DNA from: Treponema bryantii
GTDB lineage: Bacteria > Spirochaetota > Spirochaetia > Treponematales > Treponemataceae
Direction: 5' to 3'
DNA length: 64,000 nucleotides
NCBI RefSeq assembly: GCF_900111035.1
Contig: NZ_FOFU01000003.1
Location: forward strand, 248,001 to 312,000
The notes beneath the pieces are model-generated. The model had not been told where the DNA came from. It saw only the letters and a list, made by a program, of their open reading frames with translations, and did no database searches. Every line of letters begins with the position of its first letter. The first letter of the stretch is position 1. Made by a program: the position numbers and the translations under genes. Of the stretch, positions 33,335 to 42,840 are shown piece by piece.

Positions 33335-34801
33335 ATGAAAACACGATTTAAAAAAAAGTCAGCCTTAGTTGTGCTGATCATCTTCTCAATTCTTCAGCTC
33401 TTTGCAGAAGAAACATCAATTGAGCATTTGTATTATTACAAGCTCGAGAACGGTTTGTCGGTTTTTGTTGCAGAAAATCACTCTGCACCGCTTGTTAATA
33501 TTGAAATTGCAGTTCGCGCTGGTTCTATTGCTCAGACAAAAGAAAATGCGGGCCTCTTTCATTTGTACGAGCACATGATGTTTAAGGGTAACTCAAAATA
33601 TGCTAACAGCCAGGCTATGCAGACAGCTCTTAATAACATGGGCGTATCAGACTGGAACGGTATAACTTCGGTTGACCGTGTTAATTATTTTATTACAGTT
33701 CCTGTAGATCAGTTTGAGAATGGCCTTGAATTCTGGAGTTATGCAATCCGTGAACCTCTTATGGATCCGAAAGAATTTGAAGATGAAAAGAAAGTTGTTA
33801 TTTCTGAAATACAGGGATATTATAGTCAGCCATCTGAGCAGATTTTTTATTTTTCTGTAAAAAGTCTTTTCCCGGAAGCTCCATGGACTTTTGACCCATG
33901 TGGTCCTGTAGAAAATATTCAGAATGCAACAGTTGAACAGCTTCGCGAAATTCAAAATAAATACTACATTCCAAATAATGCAGCAGTTTTTGTTGGTGGT
34001 GATGTAAATCCTGATGAAGCTTATGAACTTGTAAAGAAGGTGTATGGAAACTGGAAGAGAGGACCTGATCCATGGGCAGAGGCTGGTGAACCTTATGCTG
34101 CAAATCCTTTGGATGCTCCTTTATATTGTGTAATTCCTCATAATGAAATTTCTCCTCAGCTTGCACAGATTCAAATTGCCATTCATGGACCTGATTCTGA
34201 TTTTGATATAAAGGATGTTGCTGTAGGTGAGGCTCTTTCTCAGATAATGCGTGATCCTAATGGTGCTTATACAAAAACTATTATGAAGAATAAAAAACTT
34301 CAGATTCCGGACAGCTCATATATCTGGGGTGGATATCAGGTATATCGCCATCATGGTATTATGACTTTTAATGCTATGGCTAATAATCCTGAAAAAAATA
34401 TGCCTCAGCGTGCAAAAGATTATTATGAGACTGTAACTAAAAAAGCTTTTCCTGCAATTGAAAAAGACAAATCTCTTGAAACTAAGGAAAAACGAGAGCT
34501 TCTGCTTCAGACTCTAAAAGATAATCAGGCATGGGAAACAGAAACTGCAGATTCTCTTATTTCAACACTTTCTTATTACTGGGCTTATGCTACAAGTGAT
34601 TATTATCTGAATCGCTCAGAAAATTTTAAAACAATTGAAAAGAAAGATATTGATGAGTATCTGAAGAAATATGTTTACAGCAGAAATCCTGTTGTATTTG
34701 TTCTGGTAAATCCTGCAGTTTATGAACAGACAAAAGCCGAGTTTGATGAGGCTGGTTTTGTTCAGATAACAGCTGAAAATGCATTCTGGTGGAGTAAGTA
34801 A
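33335..34801 (+). CDS. secreted M16 zinc peptidase, catalytic subunit
   Basis: This 488-residue M16-family metallopeptidase has a signal peptide (about 1-24: basic start, hydrophobic ALVVLIIFSILQL, cleavage near FAEE). The inverted zinc motif HxxEH is HLYEH at residues 76-80, and the downstream glutamate ligand lies in EDEKKVVISEIQGY. A second half-domain follows (about 240-480) with the usual inactive fold. Such peptidases degrade oligopeptides in clam-shell dimers. The next gene, which lacks the zinc motif, starts directly after the stop, so the two are likely subunits of one periplasmic enzyme. AAGGAAGTG precedes the ATG. Confidence 0.92.
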   Translation: MKTRFKKKSALVVLIIFSILQLFAEETSIEHLYYYKLENGLSVFVAENHSAPLVNIEIAVRAGSIAQTKENAGLFHLYEHMMFKGNSKYANSQAMQTALNNMGVSDWNGITSVDRVNYFITVPVDQFENGLEFWSYAIREPLMDPKEFEDEKKVVISEIQGYYSQPSEQIFYFSVKSLFPEAPWTFDPCGPVENIQNATVEQLREIQNKYYIPNNAAVFVGGDVNPDEAYELVKKVYGNWKRGPDPWAEAGEPYAANPLDAPLYCVIPHNEISPQLAQIQIAIHGPDSDFDIKDVAVGEALSQIMRDPNGAYTKTIMKNKKLQIPDSSYIWGGYQVYRHHGIMTFNAMANNPEKNMPQRAKDYYETVTKKAFPAIEKDKSLETKEKRELLLQTLKDNQAWETETADSLISTLSYYWAYATSDYYLNRSENFKTIEKKDIDEYLKKYVYSRNPVVFVLVNPAVYEQTKAEFDEAGFVQITAENAFWWSK

Positions 34802-36166
34802 ATGAAAAAAATAAAGATCTTATTTACAGCTTTATGCTGTGTTTTATTTGCAGGAAACGTATTTGCAACTCCTTCTTCAGAAGATATAAAAGAATATTCT
34901 TTGAAGAATGGAATTCCTGTGTATTATATAGAAAATAATGAAAACTCAATTGATGATGTTTCCATTGTTGTAAAGGGTGGTCGTACCTGGCTTAAGCCTG
35001 AACAGTCTGGTCTTGAAAAAGCGCTGTTTTTAATGATGTCACGAGGTTCTGGTAAATATAATTATTATAAGAGAATGCAGATTTCTTATGAAAAGACTTC
35101 TGGAATCTTTTGTACTGATATGAATAACGCAAGTGTTATTTCATTGCAGTGTGCTAATTATTATCTCAAAGAGCTGCTTCCTGTTCTGACTGATGGTTTT
35201 ATGAATCCTGTTTATCCAAAGCAGGTTTATGACATGATGATGAAAGAGTTCTCACAGGAAATTCAGTCAACATACAATGATCCATGGTCATTATTAAAAA
35301 GAACTGTTTCTGACAATATTTATAAAGGACATCCGTATGAAACTTCAACAGGTCCAACTCCAGATTCATTGAAGAATATCACAATTTCTGAAATGAAAAA
35401 ACTACATAAAACAGTTTTGGATTCACGCCGTATTTGTGTAATAGCAATTACTAAAATGAATCCAGAGGAACTTGTAGAGCAGCTTAATTCCAGCCTTGGT
35501 ACAATAAAAGCATTAAATACTCCGCTTCCGGAAGTTGAAGTAAAAGATGTTGTTATTTCAGGAGAGCCTGTAATTTTGACAAATCAGGCTGCAGCTGGTA
35601 CTGGTTATGCAGCATGTGCTTTCCAGACTCCTTCGAATACAAGCGAAGATTATTTTGCAGCGGATCTTGCGGCAAGTATTTACAGTAAAACAATGTTCAA
35701 TATTGTCCGCTCAAAATATGGAACCTGCTATTCTACAGGATCTTATATAAATGGTTCTGCTGCAGGTTATGGTTTAGAATTCTTTTATATGATTTCTAAC
35801 TTGAATGATTTCCAGAAATGTGCAGAAGAGGCTCGTACTATCATGGCTTCTGGAAAATATGTTTCAAAAATAAATGATGATGGATCATATGAGTTTGCTC
35901 CTGTTTCAGAAGTTCTGCCTGGTACAAAGAATACACTCATCAATTCTATTTATAGTTCTGCAACAAATACTGGTGGAAGAGCCGCTATAGTTTGTTCAGC
36001 ACTTATAGATTATAATGATATGGATGCGTATACTTCTATGGTAGATAAAATCCATGCAGTAACAGAAGATGATGTTCTTCGTGTTTTTAATAAGTACTGG
36101 ATTGAGCAGCCAGCCCGCTGGTTTGCTGTAGTTGGCCCGGAATCAGAAGGAATAGAATTAAAATAG
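34802..36166 (+). CDS. secreted M16-like protein, non-catalytic partner
   Basis: This 454-residue M16 paralogue begins with a signal peptide (KILFTALCCVLFAGNVFA). The fold is recognisable from YSLKNGIPVYYIEN, LEKALFLMMSRGSGKY and the VRSKYGTCYSTGSYINGS block typical of the M16 C-domain. At the position of HxxEH it reads LEKAL, so zinc binding and catalysis are lost. Paired active and inactive M16B subunits are known in bacteria, where the inactive one helps bind substrate. Its ATG touches the stop of the catalytic gene (TAAATG). Confidence 0.9.
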   Translation: MKKIKILFTALCCVLFAGNVFATPSSEDIKEYSLKNGIPVYYIENNENSIDDVSIVVKGGRTWLKPEQSGLEKALFLMMSRGSGKYNYYKRMQISYEKTSGIFCTDMNNASVISLQCANYYLKELLPVLTDGFMNPVYPKQVYDMMMKEFSQEIQSTYNDPWSLLKRTVSDNIYKGHPYETSTGPTPDSLKNITISEMKKLHKTVLDSRRICVIAITKMNPEELVEQLNSSLGTIKALNTPLPEVEVKDVVISGEPVILTNQAAAGTGYAACAFQTPSNTSEDYFAADLAASIYSKTMFNIVRSKYGTCYSTGSYINGSAAGYGLEFFYMISNLNDFQKCAEEARTIMASGKYVSKINDDGSYEFAPVSEVLPGTKNTLINSIYSSATNTGGRAAIVCSALIDYNDMDAYTSMVDKIHAVTEDDVLRVFNKYWIEQPARWFAVVGPESEGIELK

Positions 36167-36167
36167 A

Positions 36168-37070
36168 ATGAAGCAGAAGAAATCAAATAAGAAAATATTT
36201 TCTTTGATTATTACACTTCTTGTATTTGCTGGTGTAGCTTTCAGTCAGGAATGTTCAGATCCATCTCTTGATGTCGGCTACTCAGAAAACTCTCCTTTAT
36301 ATTTTGGGAATCCTTCTGACTCAATGCCTTCCATTGAGTCAGATAAAAACTATCTGATGGAGAGGCCGCAGTTTACGCTCAGCTATAATACTTCAACTCT
36401 GAATCCTAACTGGGTAGCCTGGCATCTTTGTCGCGATGATCTTGGAGATGCAGACCGTGCCGATACCTTCCGTCCAGATAAAGAGCTTCCATCAGAATGG
36501 TATGCAGTTCGCAAACAGGATTACAAGTTTCCGGCTTACGGCTTTGACCGCGGACATCTTTGTCCTTCAGCAGACCGAACTGCAAATACAGAAGATAATT
36601 CAATGACTTTTCTTATGACGAATATGGTTCCGCAGTCTCCGGACAATAACCGCATTGTATGGGTGGCTCTGGAAAAGTACGAGCGCGAACTGGTTTTACA
36701 GGGAAAAGAAGTTTATATTTTTGCAGGGCCATTAGGCGCTGGCGGAACTGGAGATAAAGGGTATTTTGAAGCGATTCCTGTTACGAAAAAAGATGGGACA
36801 GAACTTTCTATTACAGTTCCGGCATTTACCTGGAAAGTGCTTCTGATTCTTGATGAAGGAGAAGAGGACCTTTCTCGTGTTTCTGCTGATACCCAAATTA
36901 TTGCTGTATGTGTTCCAAATGAGAAGGGGTGTGGTAAAAACGGAAGCTGGCAGCAATATCTTTGCAGTGTAGATTATATAGAAGAAAATACTGGATATGA
37001 TTTCTTTGAGCTTCTGGATGATGAACTTGAATCTGTGCTTGAATCACAGGTTATGGAGTTTATTCAATAG
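36168..37070 (+). CDS. secreted DNA/RNA non-specific endonuclease (NucA/Nuc1 family)
   Basis: This 300-residue beta-beta-alpha-metal nuclease has a signal peptide (about 1-27, ending GVAFSQEC). The catalytic DRGH is present in YGFDRGHLCPSADRT (general base H), followed by FLMTNMVPQSPDNNRIVW, where the N/NxxxN metal-binding asparagine lies, and EKYERELV. It would cut DNA and RNA outside the cytoplasm for nutrient scavenging. It starts one base after the M16 partner gene, giving a three-gene secreted-hydrolase operon under the 33.26-kb promoter. Its 3' end overlaps the convergent lipoprotein gene by 11 nt. Confidence 0.93.
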   Translation: MKQKKSNKKIFSLIITLLVFAGVAFSQECSDPSLDVGYSENSPLYFGNPSDSMPSIESDKNYLMERPQFTLSYNTSTLNPNWVAWHLCRDDLGDADRADTFRPDKELPSEWYAVRKQDYKFPAYGFDRGHLCPSADRTANTEDNSMTFLMTNMVPQSPDNNRIVWVALEKYERELVLQGKEVYIFAGPLGAGGTGDKGYFEAIPVTKKDGTELSITVPAFTWKVLLILDEGEEDLSRVSADTQIIAVCVPNEKGCGKNGSWQQYLCSVDYIEENTGYDFFELLDDELESVLESQVMEFIQ

Positions 37071-37950
37071 TTAAGAATAGCTCCAGACTTTTAGAAGCAA
37101 GTTCTTCCAGATTAGCAGCTGTATAAATTTCTGCAGAATGCAGCAGGGCTTTTTTTGCTTCGGCTCTGTTTGCTTCTGTAGGTTTTCCTTTTAAAAGAAT
37201 AACAGCCTTTATGTAATAATCAGCTCCAAGTGCCATTGAATTTTCAGCAAGGCGGTCATAGTGAATGGCAGTATTAAGTGCTTCAAGGGCACCTTTCTGA
37301 TTTCCAGACTGAGACTGATTCTGTGCAATTTTATACCAAGTAATTCCTATTTCAGAAAGATAGCGCTGGTCTGTAAAAAGTTTTGCAGCTTCATTGTAGA
37401 TTTTATCTGCTTCTTTATATCTTCCTGCAAGTCTGTAAACATCACCAAGAATACTGTCGCACTGAGCATGATTATACGGACTGTCTTTGAATACTTTTTT
37501 TGCATCATCAATTTTATCTATAATTGTTTTGAAATTTTCCTGAACTGCATTTTCTGCAATAAGAATTCTTGCTTCTCCCATAGCACAAAGAAGTTCACTT
37601 TCCTTTCGTTTTGTTGTGCTTGGTACGAGTTCATAAGCGTTTTCAACATACAGTCTTGCCTTTTCAATTTCAGGCGGATTATAGGAAAGGTACAGGCTCA
37701 CATGGGCAAGAGAAACCGAAAGCTGCAAATCATAATTGTCGATGGAAAGTGCCTGAGTTCGTGCACGTGCAAGAATTTCTTCTGCCTGCTGATAGTTACC
37801 GTTTAAAATACAGGCGTTAGCAGATTCAATGGAATGTTTGCAGGAATCCTGAATAGTTGTTATAGACATCTGACGTTTTGGACCAGATGAACAGGCTGTG
37901 AAGAAAAACAAAACTGAAATGATACTTGCTGTAAGCAGATTTTTTTTCAT
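37060..37950 (-). CDS. TPR lipoprotein linked to the Mla operon
   Basis: This 296-residue lipoprotein has signal and lipobox MKKNLLTASIISVLFFFTAC (cysteine 20). The rest is alpha-helical with TPR-like repeats (YQQAEEILARARTQAL, ARLYVENAYELVPS, AGRYKEADKIYNEAAKLF, GNQKGALEALNTAIHYD). It is last in mlaE-mlaF-mlaD-lipoprotein order, overlapping mlaD by one base. In Gram-negatives a lipoprotein often completes Mce transport systems (MlaA or PqiC roles), but this TPR protein is not homologous to those by eye. A periplasmic scaffold role is inferred. Confidence 0.82.
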   Translation of the reverse strand: MKKNLLTASIISVLFFFTACSSGPKRQMSITTIQDSCKHSIESANACILNGNYQQAEEILARARTQALSIDNYDLQLSVSLAHVSLYLSYNPPEIEKARLYVENAYELVPSTTKRKESELLCAMGEARILIAENAVQENFKTIIDKIDDAKKVFKDSPYNHAQCDSILGDVYRLAGRYKEADKIYNEAAKLFTDQRYLSEIGITWYKIAQNQSQSGNQKGALEALNTAIHYDRLAENSMALGADYYIKAVILLKGKPTEANRAEAKKALLHSAEIYTAANLEELASKSLELFLTIE

Positions 37951-38858
37951 TAGAAATTATCCTCCCTGAGTTTTGGAGCTGCATTTTCTTTTTCCGGTTT
38001 TTCAGAAATTCCATTCTTTAAAAGAGGATTATTCTTTAAGCCTTCCATTACATCCTGCATCTGTTTTAAAAGTGTCTGCATCTGTGAAATCAGAATTGAA
38101 ATGCCCGGCATGTTTCCTTCTACAGAAGAGGTGATTGAATTGATATCACCCATTGTAGTATCAAGCTGTAAAAGAACGTTTGCTATAGAACCTTTTGCAT
38201 TTTCATCTTCAAGCAGTTTTGGCACCAGACCAGAAGTATCGGCAGTGATTGTATTTATGTTTTCAAGAATTGCATTAACCTGTCTGAGTGTGTTTGTCAG
38301 AGGAGTCTGTTCCTTTCCTTCCAGTGCAATATTGATTTGTTTTACAAGAGTATCAATATTGCCTACAAGGGTAGTGGCCATTGCAAGAATTGTATTGATT
38401 GAATCTGTCTGTTCAACAACGCTTACCTTTCGCTGTTTAATTAAAGCTCTGGCTTCAGCACTTGAACGTTCCGGTATAAAGGAATTGTCTTCCAGCGGAA
38501 TAATGCTGTTTCCCGGATAAAAAACTACAGAAGAACCAAGCGGACTGGTAAGAATTTCTATAATGGAATTATGTACAGCCTTTGCTTTGTAATCATCTGT
38601 GATATAGAAATTTACTATAACATTGTCTGAATCATCCAGTGTAAAGTTTCTGATTTTTCCGATTTCAAAGCCTTTATAGGTAATTGATTTTCCTGCGCTG
38701 ATATTCGAAGCAGAAGAAATAACAGTGTAGTAATTATGTTTTGGAACAAACCATTTTTGAGTGGAGCCGATTAAAAAGATGATGAAGATTAACGCAATGA
38801 TTGCGAGAAGACTCAGGATACCAACAATCTGATCTGCATACTTAATTTTAAATTTCAT
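37950..38858 (-). CDS. MlaD/Mce-domain lipid transport protein
   Basis: This 302-residue protein has one N-terminal membrane helix (about 10-31) and a periplasmic Mce domain (about 38-120: YYTVISSASNISAGKSITYKG, then EIGKIRNFTLDD, then ILTSPLGSSVVFYPG). A long helical tail (about 150-285) contains heptad-like LVKQINIAL and ISQMQTLLKQMQDVMEGL segments. Mce proteins form hexameric rings that carry phospholipid across the periplasm; the helical tail may build a needle or contact the lipoprotein. The gene overlaps mlaF by four nt. Confidence 0.9.
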   Translation of the reverse strand: MKFKIKYADQIVGILSLLAIIALIFIIFLIGSTQKWFVPKHNYYTVISSASNISAGKSITYKGFEIGKIRNFTLDDSDNVIVNFYITDDYKAKAVHNSIIEILTSPLGSSVVFYPGNSIIPLEDNSFIPERSSAEARALIKQRKVSVVEQTDSINTILAMATTLVGNIDTLVKQINIALEGKEQTPLTNTLRQVNAILENINTITADTSGLVPKLLEDENAKGSIANVLLQLDTTMGDINSITSSVEGNMPGISILISQMQTLLKQMQDVMEGLKNNPLLKNGISEKPEKENAAPKLREDNF

Positions 38859-39574
38859 AAATCACCCTCATAATAATCGTCTATCTGGTTTATATCATCA
38901 AGAAGAATCTTTTCTTTAATTTCACCATCTTCAAAGTAGATTTTATCGCACAGAAATGAATTGATTAAATAATTGTCATGACTTACGTAAATGACAGTTT
39001 TATTCTGGCTGATAAAATCCTTAAGAATGGAAATAAAAAGATCCTCTGTCTTTTCATCAATTGATTCTGTCGGCTCATCTAAAAAGAGAATTTCCGGCTC
39101 ACAAATTAAGGCCCGCGCAAAACTTATCTTTTTCTGTTCTCCGATTGAAAGAGATGCCGGCCTGATAATCAACGGCTTATGAAATTCAACAATCTCAGTA
39201 ATCTTTTTAATTCTGTCTTTTCGTTCTGCTGCACTCATATCTGGAAAATGCAGCAGAAGCGGAAGTTCCAGGTTGTGGTATATATCCTGATTTGCCCAAA
39301 GCGCTGAATCCTGAAACATAAACGAAGCTCTTTTTCTGAAAGCCTCGTTCTGTTTGTGAGTCATGCTGTGAATATCTTTATCTTCAAAAGTAATGCTTCC
39401 CGAAGTAGGAGTAATAAGCCCCGCGAGCAGTTTAAGGGCCGTCGACTTTCCGCTTCCCGGTTTTCCAAGAAAGGCTGTAACAGTACTTTGTTCAATATAG
39501 TGAGAGATATTGTTTATGATTTTCTGACCGTTGTCTTCAAAGCAGACATTTATCATCTTAAAAATCGACATCAA
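38855..39574 (-). CDS. Mla-type ABC transporter ATPase (MlaF-like)
   Basis: This 239-residue ATPase has Walker A LGKPGSGKSTALKLLAG, Q-loop FMFQDSALWANQDIY, signature LSIGEQKK, Walker B EILFLDEPTESID and H-loop VIYVSHDNY. The signature deviates slightly from LSGGQ, as in other MlaF/MkL proteins. It energises lipid transport with the MlaE permease encoded 14 nt upstream and MlaD downstream. The start MMSIFKMINV fits, and either of the two adjacent ATGs is possible. Confidence 0.9.
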   Translation of the reverse strand: MMSIFKMINVCFEDNGQKIINNISHYIEQSTVTAFLGKPGSGKSTALKLLAGLITPTSGSITFEDKDIHSMTHKQNEAFRKRASFMFQDSALWANQDIYHNLELPLLLHFPDMSAAERKDRIKKITEIVEFHKPLIIRPASLSIGEQKKISFARALICEPEILFLDEPTESIDEKTEDLFISILKDFISQNKTVIYVSHDNYLINSFLCDKIYFEDGEIKEKILLDDINQIDDYYEGDL

Positions 39575-39588
39575 TAACTCCCGTCTTC

Positions 39589-40368
39589 CTATAAAATATA
39601 CGACAGCGTTGTAATAAACGCATCTGCAATTATAATAAACAGAAACGCCTTACTTACAGCCCGAAGCCCCGCCAGCGGAATTTCAGTAGAAGCTCGTCCG
39701 GCATTAAAACCATAAAGTGTAGCCGAGCCGGAAATTATCATTCCAAACACAAGGCTTTTCAAAATCGAAATCAGTATGATTTTCAAATCAAGCGAAAGAA
39801 ACAGATTCATGATGTAGTCGGAAATGCTCGTTGTAGAAATAAACTGGATTATGATGGCAGGGCAGAGCAGTCCGAAAAGTGAAAAATAAATATTCAGGAA
39901 AAACAGTGAGAAAGTAACGCCAAGAAATCGTGGAGCTGCAATATGGCTGATAGGATCAATTCCTACGGAAATATAAGCTTCAATTTCGTGGCGTACAACC
40001 ATAGTACTGATTTCTGTAGCGATGGCTGTTGCAGAACGGGCTGTAACGATGAATGCAATCAGAATAGGACCGAGTTCCCTCATAATCAGAAGAACCAGAA
40101 GGTCATATTTCAGTTTGTCCTGTCCAAAGGCCGTAAGAAAAGTATTTCCAATCATAAAGACAGAAGTTCCAATTCCAGCGGCAAGAAAACAGCAGATAGG
40201 AAGTGCTTCTACATATGTAAAGAGCAGCTGCATTGTAAGGATTTTTCGTGCGGTTTTACCACGTTTGGCAAAAAAGAAGGATGCGGTTATGAGTTTGCCG
40301 AGATAACCGATCATGTATAAAAAGTTTCTGACTTTTTGTCTTAAGGAATGCCCTAACGCGGTAACCAT
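39589..40368 (-). CDS. Mla-type ABC transporter permease (MlaE-like)
   Basis: This 259-residue integral membrane protein of the MlaE family has five or six hydrophobic helices. It carries the signature region FLAAGIGTSVFMIGN, then IMRELGPILIAFIVTARSATAIATEISTM and IDPISHIAAPRFLGV. The start at 40368 (MVTALGHSLRQ) is preferred because AGAAGG lies nine nt upstream; a 13-codon longer frame begins inside promoter-like AT sequence. It is first of a four-gene lipid-transport operon. Direction of transport is not deducible. Confidence 0.92.
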   Translation of the reverse strand: MVTALGHSLRQKVRNFLYMIGYLGKLITASFFFAKRGKTARKILTMQLLFTYVEALPICCFLAAGIGTSVFMIGNTFLTAFGQDKLKYDLLVLLIMRELGPILIAFIVTARSATAIATEISTMVVRHEIEAYISVGIDPISHIAAPRFLGVTFSLFFLNIYFSLFGLLCPAIIIQFISTTSISDYIMNLFLSLDLKIILISILKSLVFGMIISGSATLYGFNAGRASTEIPLAGLRAVSKAFLFIIIADAFITTLSYIL

Positions 40369-40463
40369 TTTTGAATGCCTTCTTCTATATATTATATAAT
40401 ATACCAATACTTGAAATTTCGCTACTAATCATTTTTGTACAATTATTAAATATTTTCTTATAT

Positions 40464-40492
40464 TTGAATCCTTTATGTTGTCATGATAAAAT
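40464..40492 (+). promoter_or_regulatory. promoter of GH3 gene, apparently leaderless
   Basis: TTGAAT (40464-40469), 17 nt, TAAAAT (40487-40492), six nt to the ATG at 40499. No Shine-Dalgarno is present. Confidence 0.5.
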
Positions 40493-40498
40493 ATTGTT

Positions 40499-42778
40499 AT
40501 GGACACTAAAATCAAAGAATTATTATCACAACTCACACTTGAAGAGAAGGCTGGACTCTGTTCCGGTAAAGATTTCTGGCGTACAAAGCCAGTTGAAAGA
40601 CTTGGTATTCCATCAGTAATGGTAAGTGATGGTCCAAGCGGTCTTCGTACTCAGGTTGAAAATGGCGTAAATGAAAATGACTCTCGTGCTGCAGTAAGTT
40701 TCCCTTCGGGATGTGCTACTGCTTCATCTTTTGACCGCAATCTTCTTCGTAATCTTGGAGAGATTCTTGGAGAAGAAGCTAATAACTATAATGTTTCAAC
40801 AGTACTCGGTCCTGCTATAAATATTAAACGTTCTCCATTGTGTGGACGTAATTTTGAATATCTTTCAGAGGATCCTTATGTTGCCGGAGAACTCGGCGCG
40901 GCTTATGTAAAAGGCGTTCAGTCAAAGAATGTTGGAACTTCTGTAAAGCATTTTGCTGCAAATAATCAGGAAACAAACCGTTTCTCTGTAAGTGAAGAAG
41001 TAGACGAGCGTACTCTGCGTGAAATCTATCTTCCTGCTTTTGAAAACTGTGTAAAGAATTCAGCACCAACAACAATTATGTGCTCTTACAATGCAATCAA
41101 CGGTGAACTTTCAAGTCAGAATAAATGGCTTTTGAAGGATGTTCTTCGTGATGAATGGGGCTTTAAGGGAATGGTTGTTTCAGACTGGGGTGCAGTTTAC
41201 GACCGTGTAAAAGGAATTAAGGCTGATTTGAGCCTTGAAATGCCTTACAGTGGCGGCCATACAGACAATGATATTGTTCAGGCCGTTAAAGCAGGAACTT
41301 TGACTATGGAAGAACTTGATGAAGCCGTTTCTCATGTTCTTGAAATGGTTTTGAATTATACAGAACATAAGCAGAGCGGCGTTTTTGATATGGATAAAGA
41401 CCATGCTGAATCTGCAAGAATTGCTGAAGAGTCTTGTGTTCTCCTCAAAAATGATAATGCAGTACTTCCAATCAAAGCTTCTGCAGAAAAGGTTCTGTTT
41501 ACAGGCTGTTTTGCTGAAAATCCTCGCTATGGTGGTGGTGGAAGTTCAAAAATTAAATGCTATAAGATGACAAGTGCTGTTGATGCAGCCCGCGAAGCTG
41601 GACTTGGTGTAAAATATGTTAAGGGATATAACGAAGACTTTGTAACTACAACAGCAGCCCTCACTGATGAAGCAGTTGCTGCAGCTCGCGAAGCCGATAC
41701 TGTAGTTGTTTTCGCAGGTCTCCCTGAAAGTTATGAAACAGAAGGGGCTGACCGTACAACTCTTGATATGCCACAGGTTCAGAATGAACTTATTGAAAAA
41801 CTTGCTGCTGTAAACAAGAACGTAGTTGTAGTTCTTCATAACGGTGCGCCTGTTGCAATGCCTTGGGTAGACAAGGTTGCTGCAATTCTTGAATGTTACC
41901 TTGGTGGTGAAAATATCGGTACTGCACAGGTTAATCTTCTTTTTGGAAAGGCAAATCCAAGCGGAAAGCTTGCAGAAACTTTCCCTCTTCGTCTTGAAGA
42001 TACTCCATGTTATCTTACATATCCAGGAAACGGACGTACCTGTGTTTACTCAGAAGGGATCTTTGTAGGTTACCGCTGGTACGACAGCCGCAAAATGCCT
42101 GTTCTTTTCCCATTCGGATACGGTCTCAGCTACACAACTTTTGAGTACTCAAATCTTAAGGTTTCAAAATCTGCTTTCAAAGATAGTGATGGGGTAGAAG
42201 TAAGCATCACAATTAAAAATACAGGAAGTGTTGAAGGTAAAGAAGTTGTTCAGCTTTATGTAAGCGATAAAACCGGCGTAGAAGTTCGTCCTGAAAAAGA
42301 ACTTAAGGGATTTGATAAAGTAAATCTTAAGCCTGGTGAATCAAAAGAAGTTACTTTCAAACTGGACCGCCGTTCATTTGCTTTCTGGAACATCGATATA
42401 GATGACTGGTATGCTCCGTCTGGAAAATACATCATCAGCATTGGTGCTTCAAGCCGCGACATTCGTGCTACTGCCGAAGTTGATGTTACTTCAACTTCAA
42501 AGAAGGCATTTACAATTACTCCTCAGACAACAATGGGCGATATGCTTCGTAACCGTGAAATGGCTGCAATCATTAAGCCTGAGTTTGACCAGGCATGTCA
42601 TGCTGTAATTGGTGATTTATCTGATGAAGAATTTGCTAAATTGTTCCCATTCACAAAGGATGCTATGATTGAGATGACAAAGAGTAATCCATTCCGCTTA
42701 AACCGCGGTAAAAATGGAATTACTATGGAAGATATTCTCAAACAGGTTGAAAGATATAATAAGGAATTAGACAAATAA
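40499..42778 (+). CDS. GH3 beta-glucosidase family protein
   Basis: This 759-residue cytoplasmic glycoside hydrolase has no signal peptide. The GH3 N-domain (about 1-300) has SDGPSGLRTQ, the GRNFEYLSEDP block, KHFAANNQETNR and the nucleophile aspartate in GMVVSDWGAVYD. The GH3 C-domain (about 310-520) is present, with YSEGIFVGYRWYDSRKMPVLFPFGYGLSYTTFEYS leading into a fibronectin-III-like domain (about 555-650; KNTGSVEGKEVVQLYVSD). A further helical tail of about 80 residues is present. The family hydrolyses beta-glucosides, and some members are xylosidases, so cello- or xylo-oligosaccharides are plausible substrates. A bidirectional terminator follows. Confidence 0.94.
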   Translation: MDTKIKELLSQLTLEEKAGLCSGKDFWRTKPVERLGIPSVMVSDGPSGLRTQVENGVNENDSRAAVSFPSGCATASSFDRNLLRNLGEILGEEANNYNVSTVLGPAINIKRSPLCGRNFEYLSEDPYVAGELGAAYVKGVQSKNVGTSVKHFAANNQETNRFSVSEEVDERTLREIYLPAFENCVKNSAPTTIMCSYNAINGELSSQNKWLLKDVLRDEWGFKGMVVSDWGAVYDRVKGIKADLSLEMPYSGGHTDNDIVQAVKAGTLTMEELDEAVSHVLEMVLNYTEHKQSGVFDMDKDHAESARIAEESCVLLKNDNAVLPIKASAEKVLFTGCFAENPRYGGGGSSKIKCYKMTSAVDAAREAGLGVKYVKGYNEDFVTTTAALTDEAVAAAREADTVVVFAGLPESYETEGADRTTLDMPQVQNELIEKLAAVNKNVVVVLHNGAPVAMPWVDKVAAILECYLGGENIGTAQVNLLFGKANPSGKLAETFPLRLEDTPCYLTYPGNGRTCVYSEGIFVGYRWYDSRKMPVLFPFGYGLSYTTFEYSNLKVSKSAFKDSDGVEVSITIKNTGSVEGKEVVQLYVSDKTGVEVRPEKELKGFDKVNLKPGESKEVTFKLDRRSFAFWNIDIDDWYAPSGKYIISIGASSRDIRATAEVDVTSTSKKAFTITPQTTMGDMLRNREMAAIIKPEFDQACHAVIGDLSDEEFAKLFPFTKDAMIEMTKSNPFRLNRGKNGITMEDILKQVERYNKELDK

Positions 42779-42792
42779 TTTTTTAGTTATCT

Positions 42793-42840
42793 AAAAAAAG
42801 ACCTGTGATTGAGCTCGTTCAAACCACAGGTCTTTTTTTT
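42793..42840. terminator. bidirectional terminator between GH3 and flgN-like gene
   Basis: AAAAAAAGACCTGTG (42793-42807) pairs with CACAGGTC plus a T-run (42825-42840), giving Ts on both strands. It ends on the stop codon of the minus-strand gene. Confidence 0.9.
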
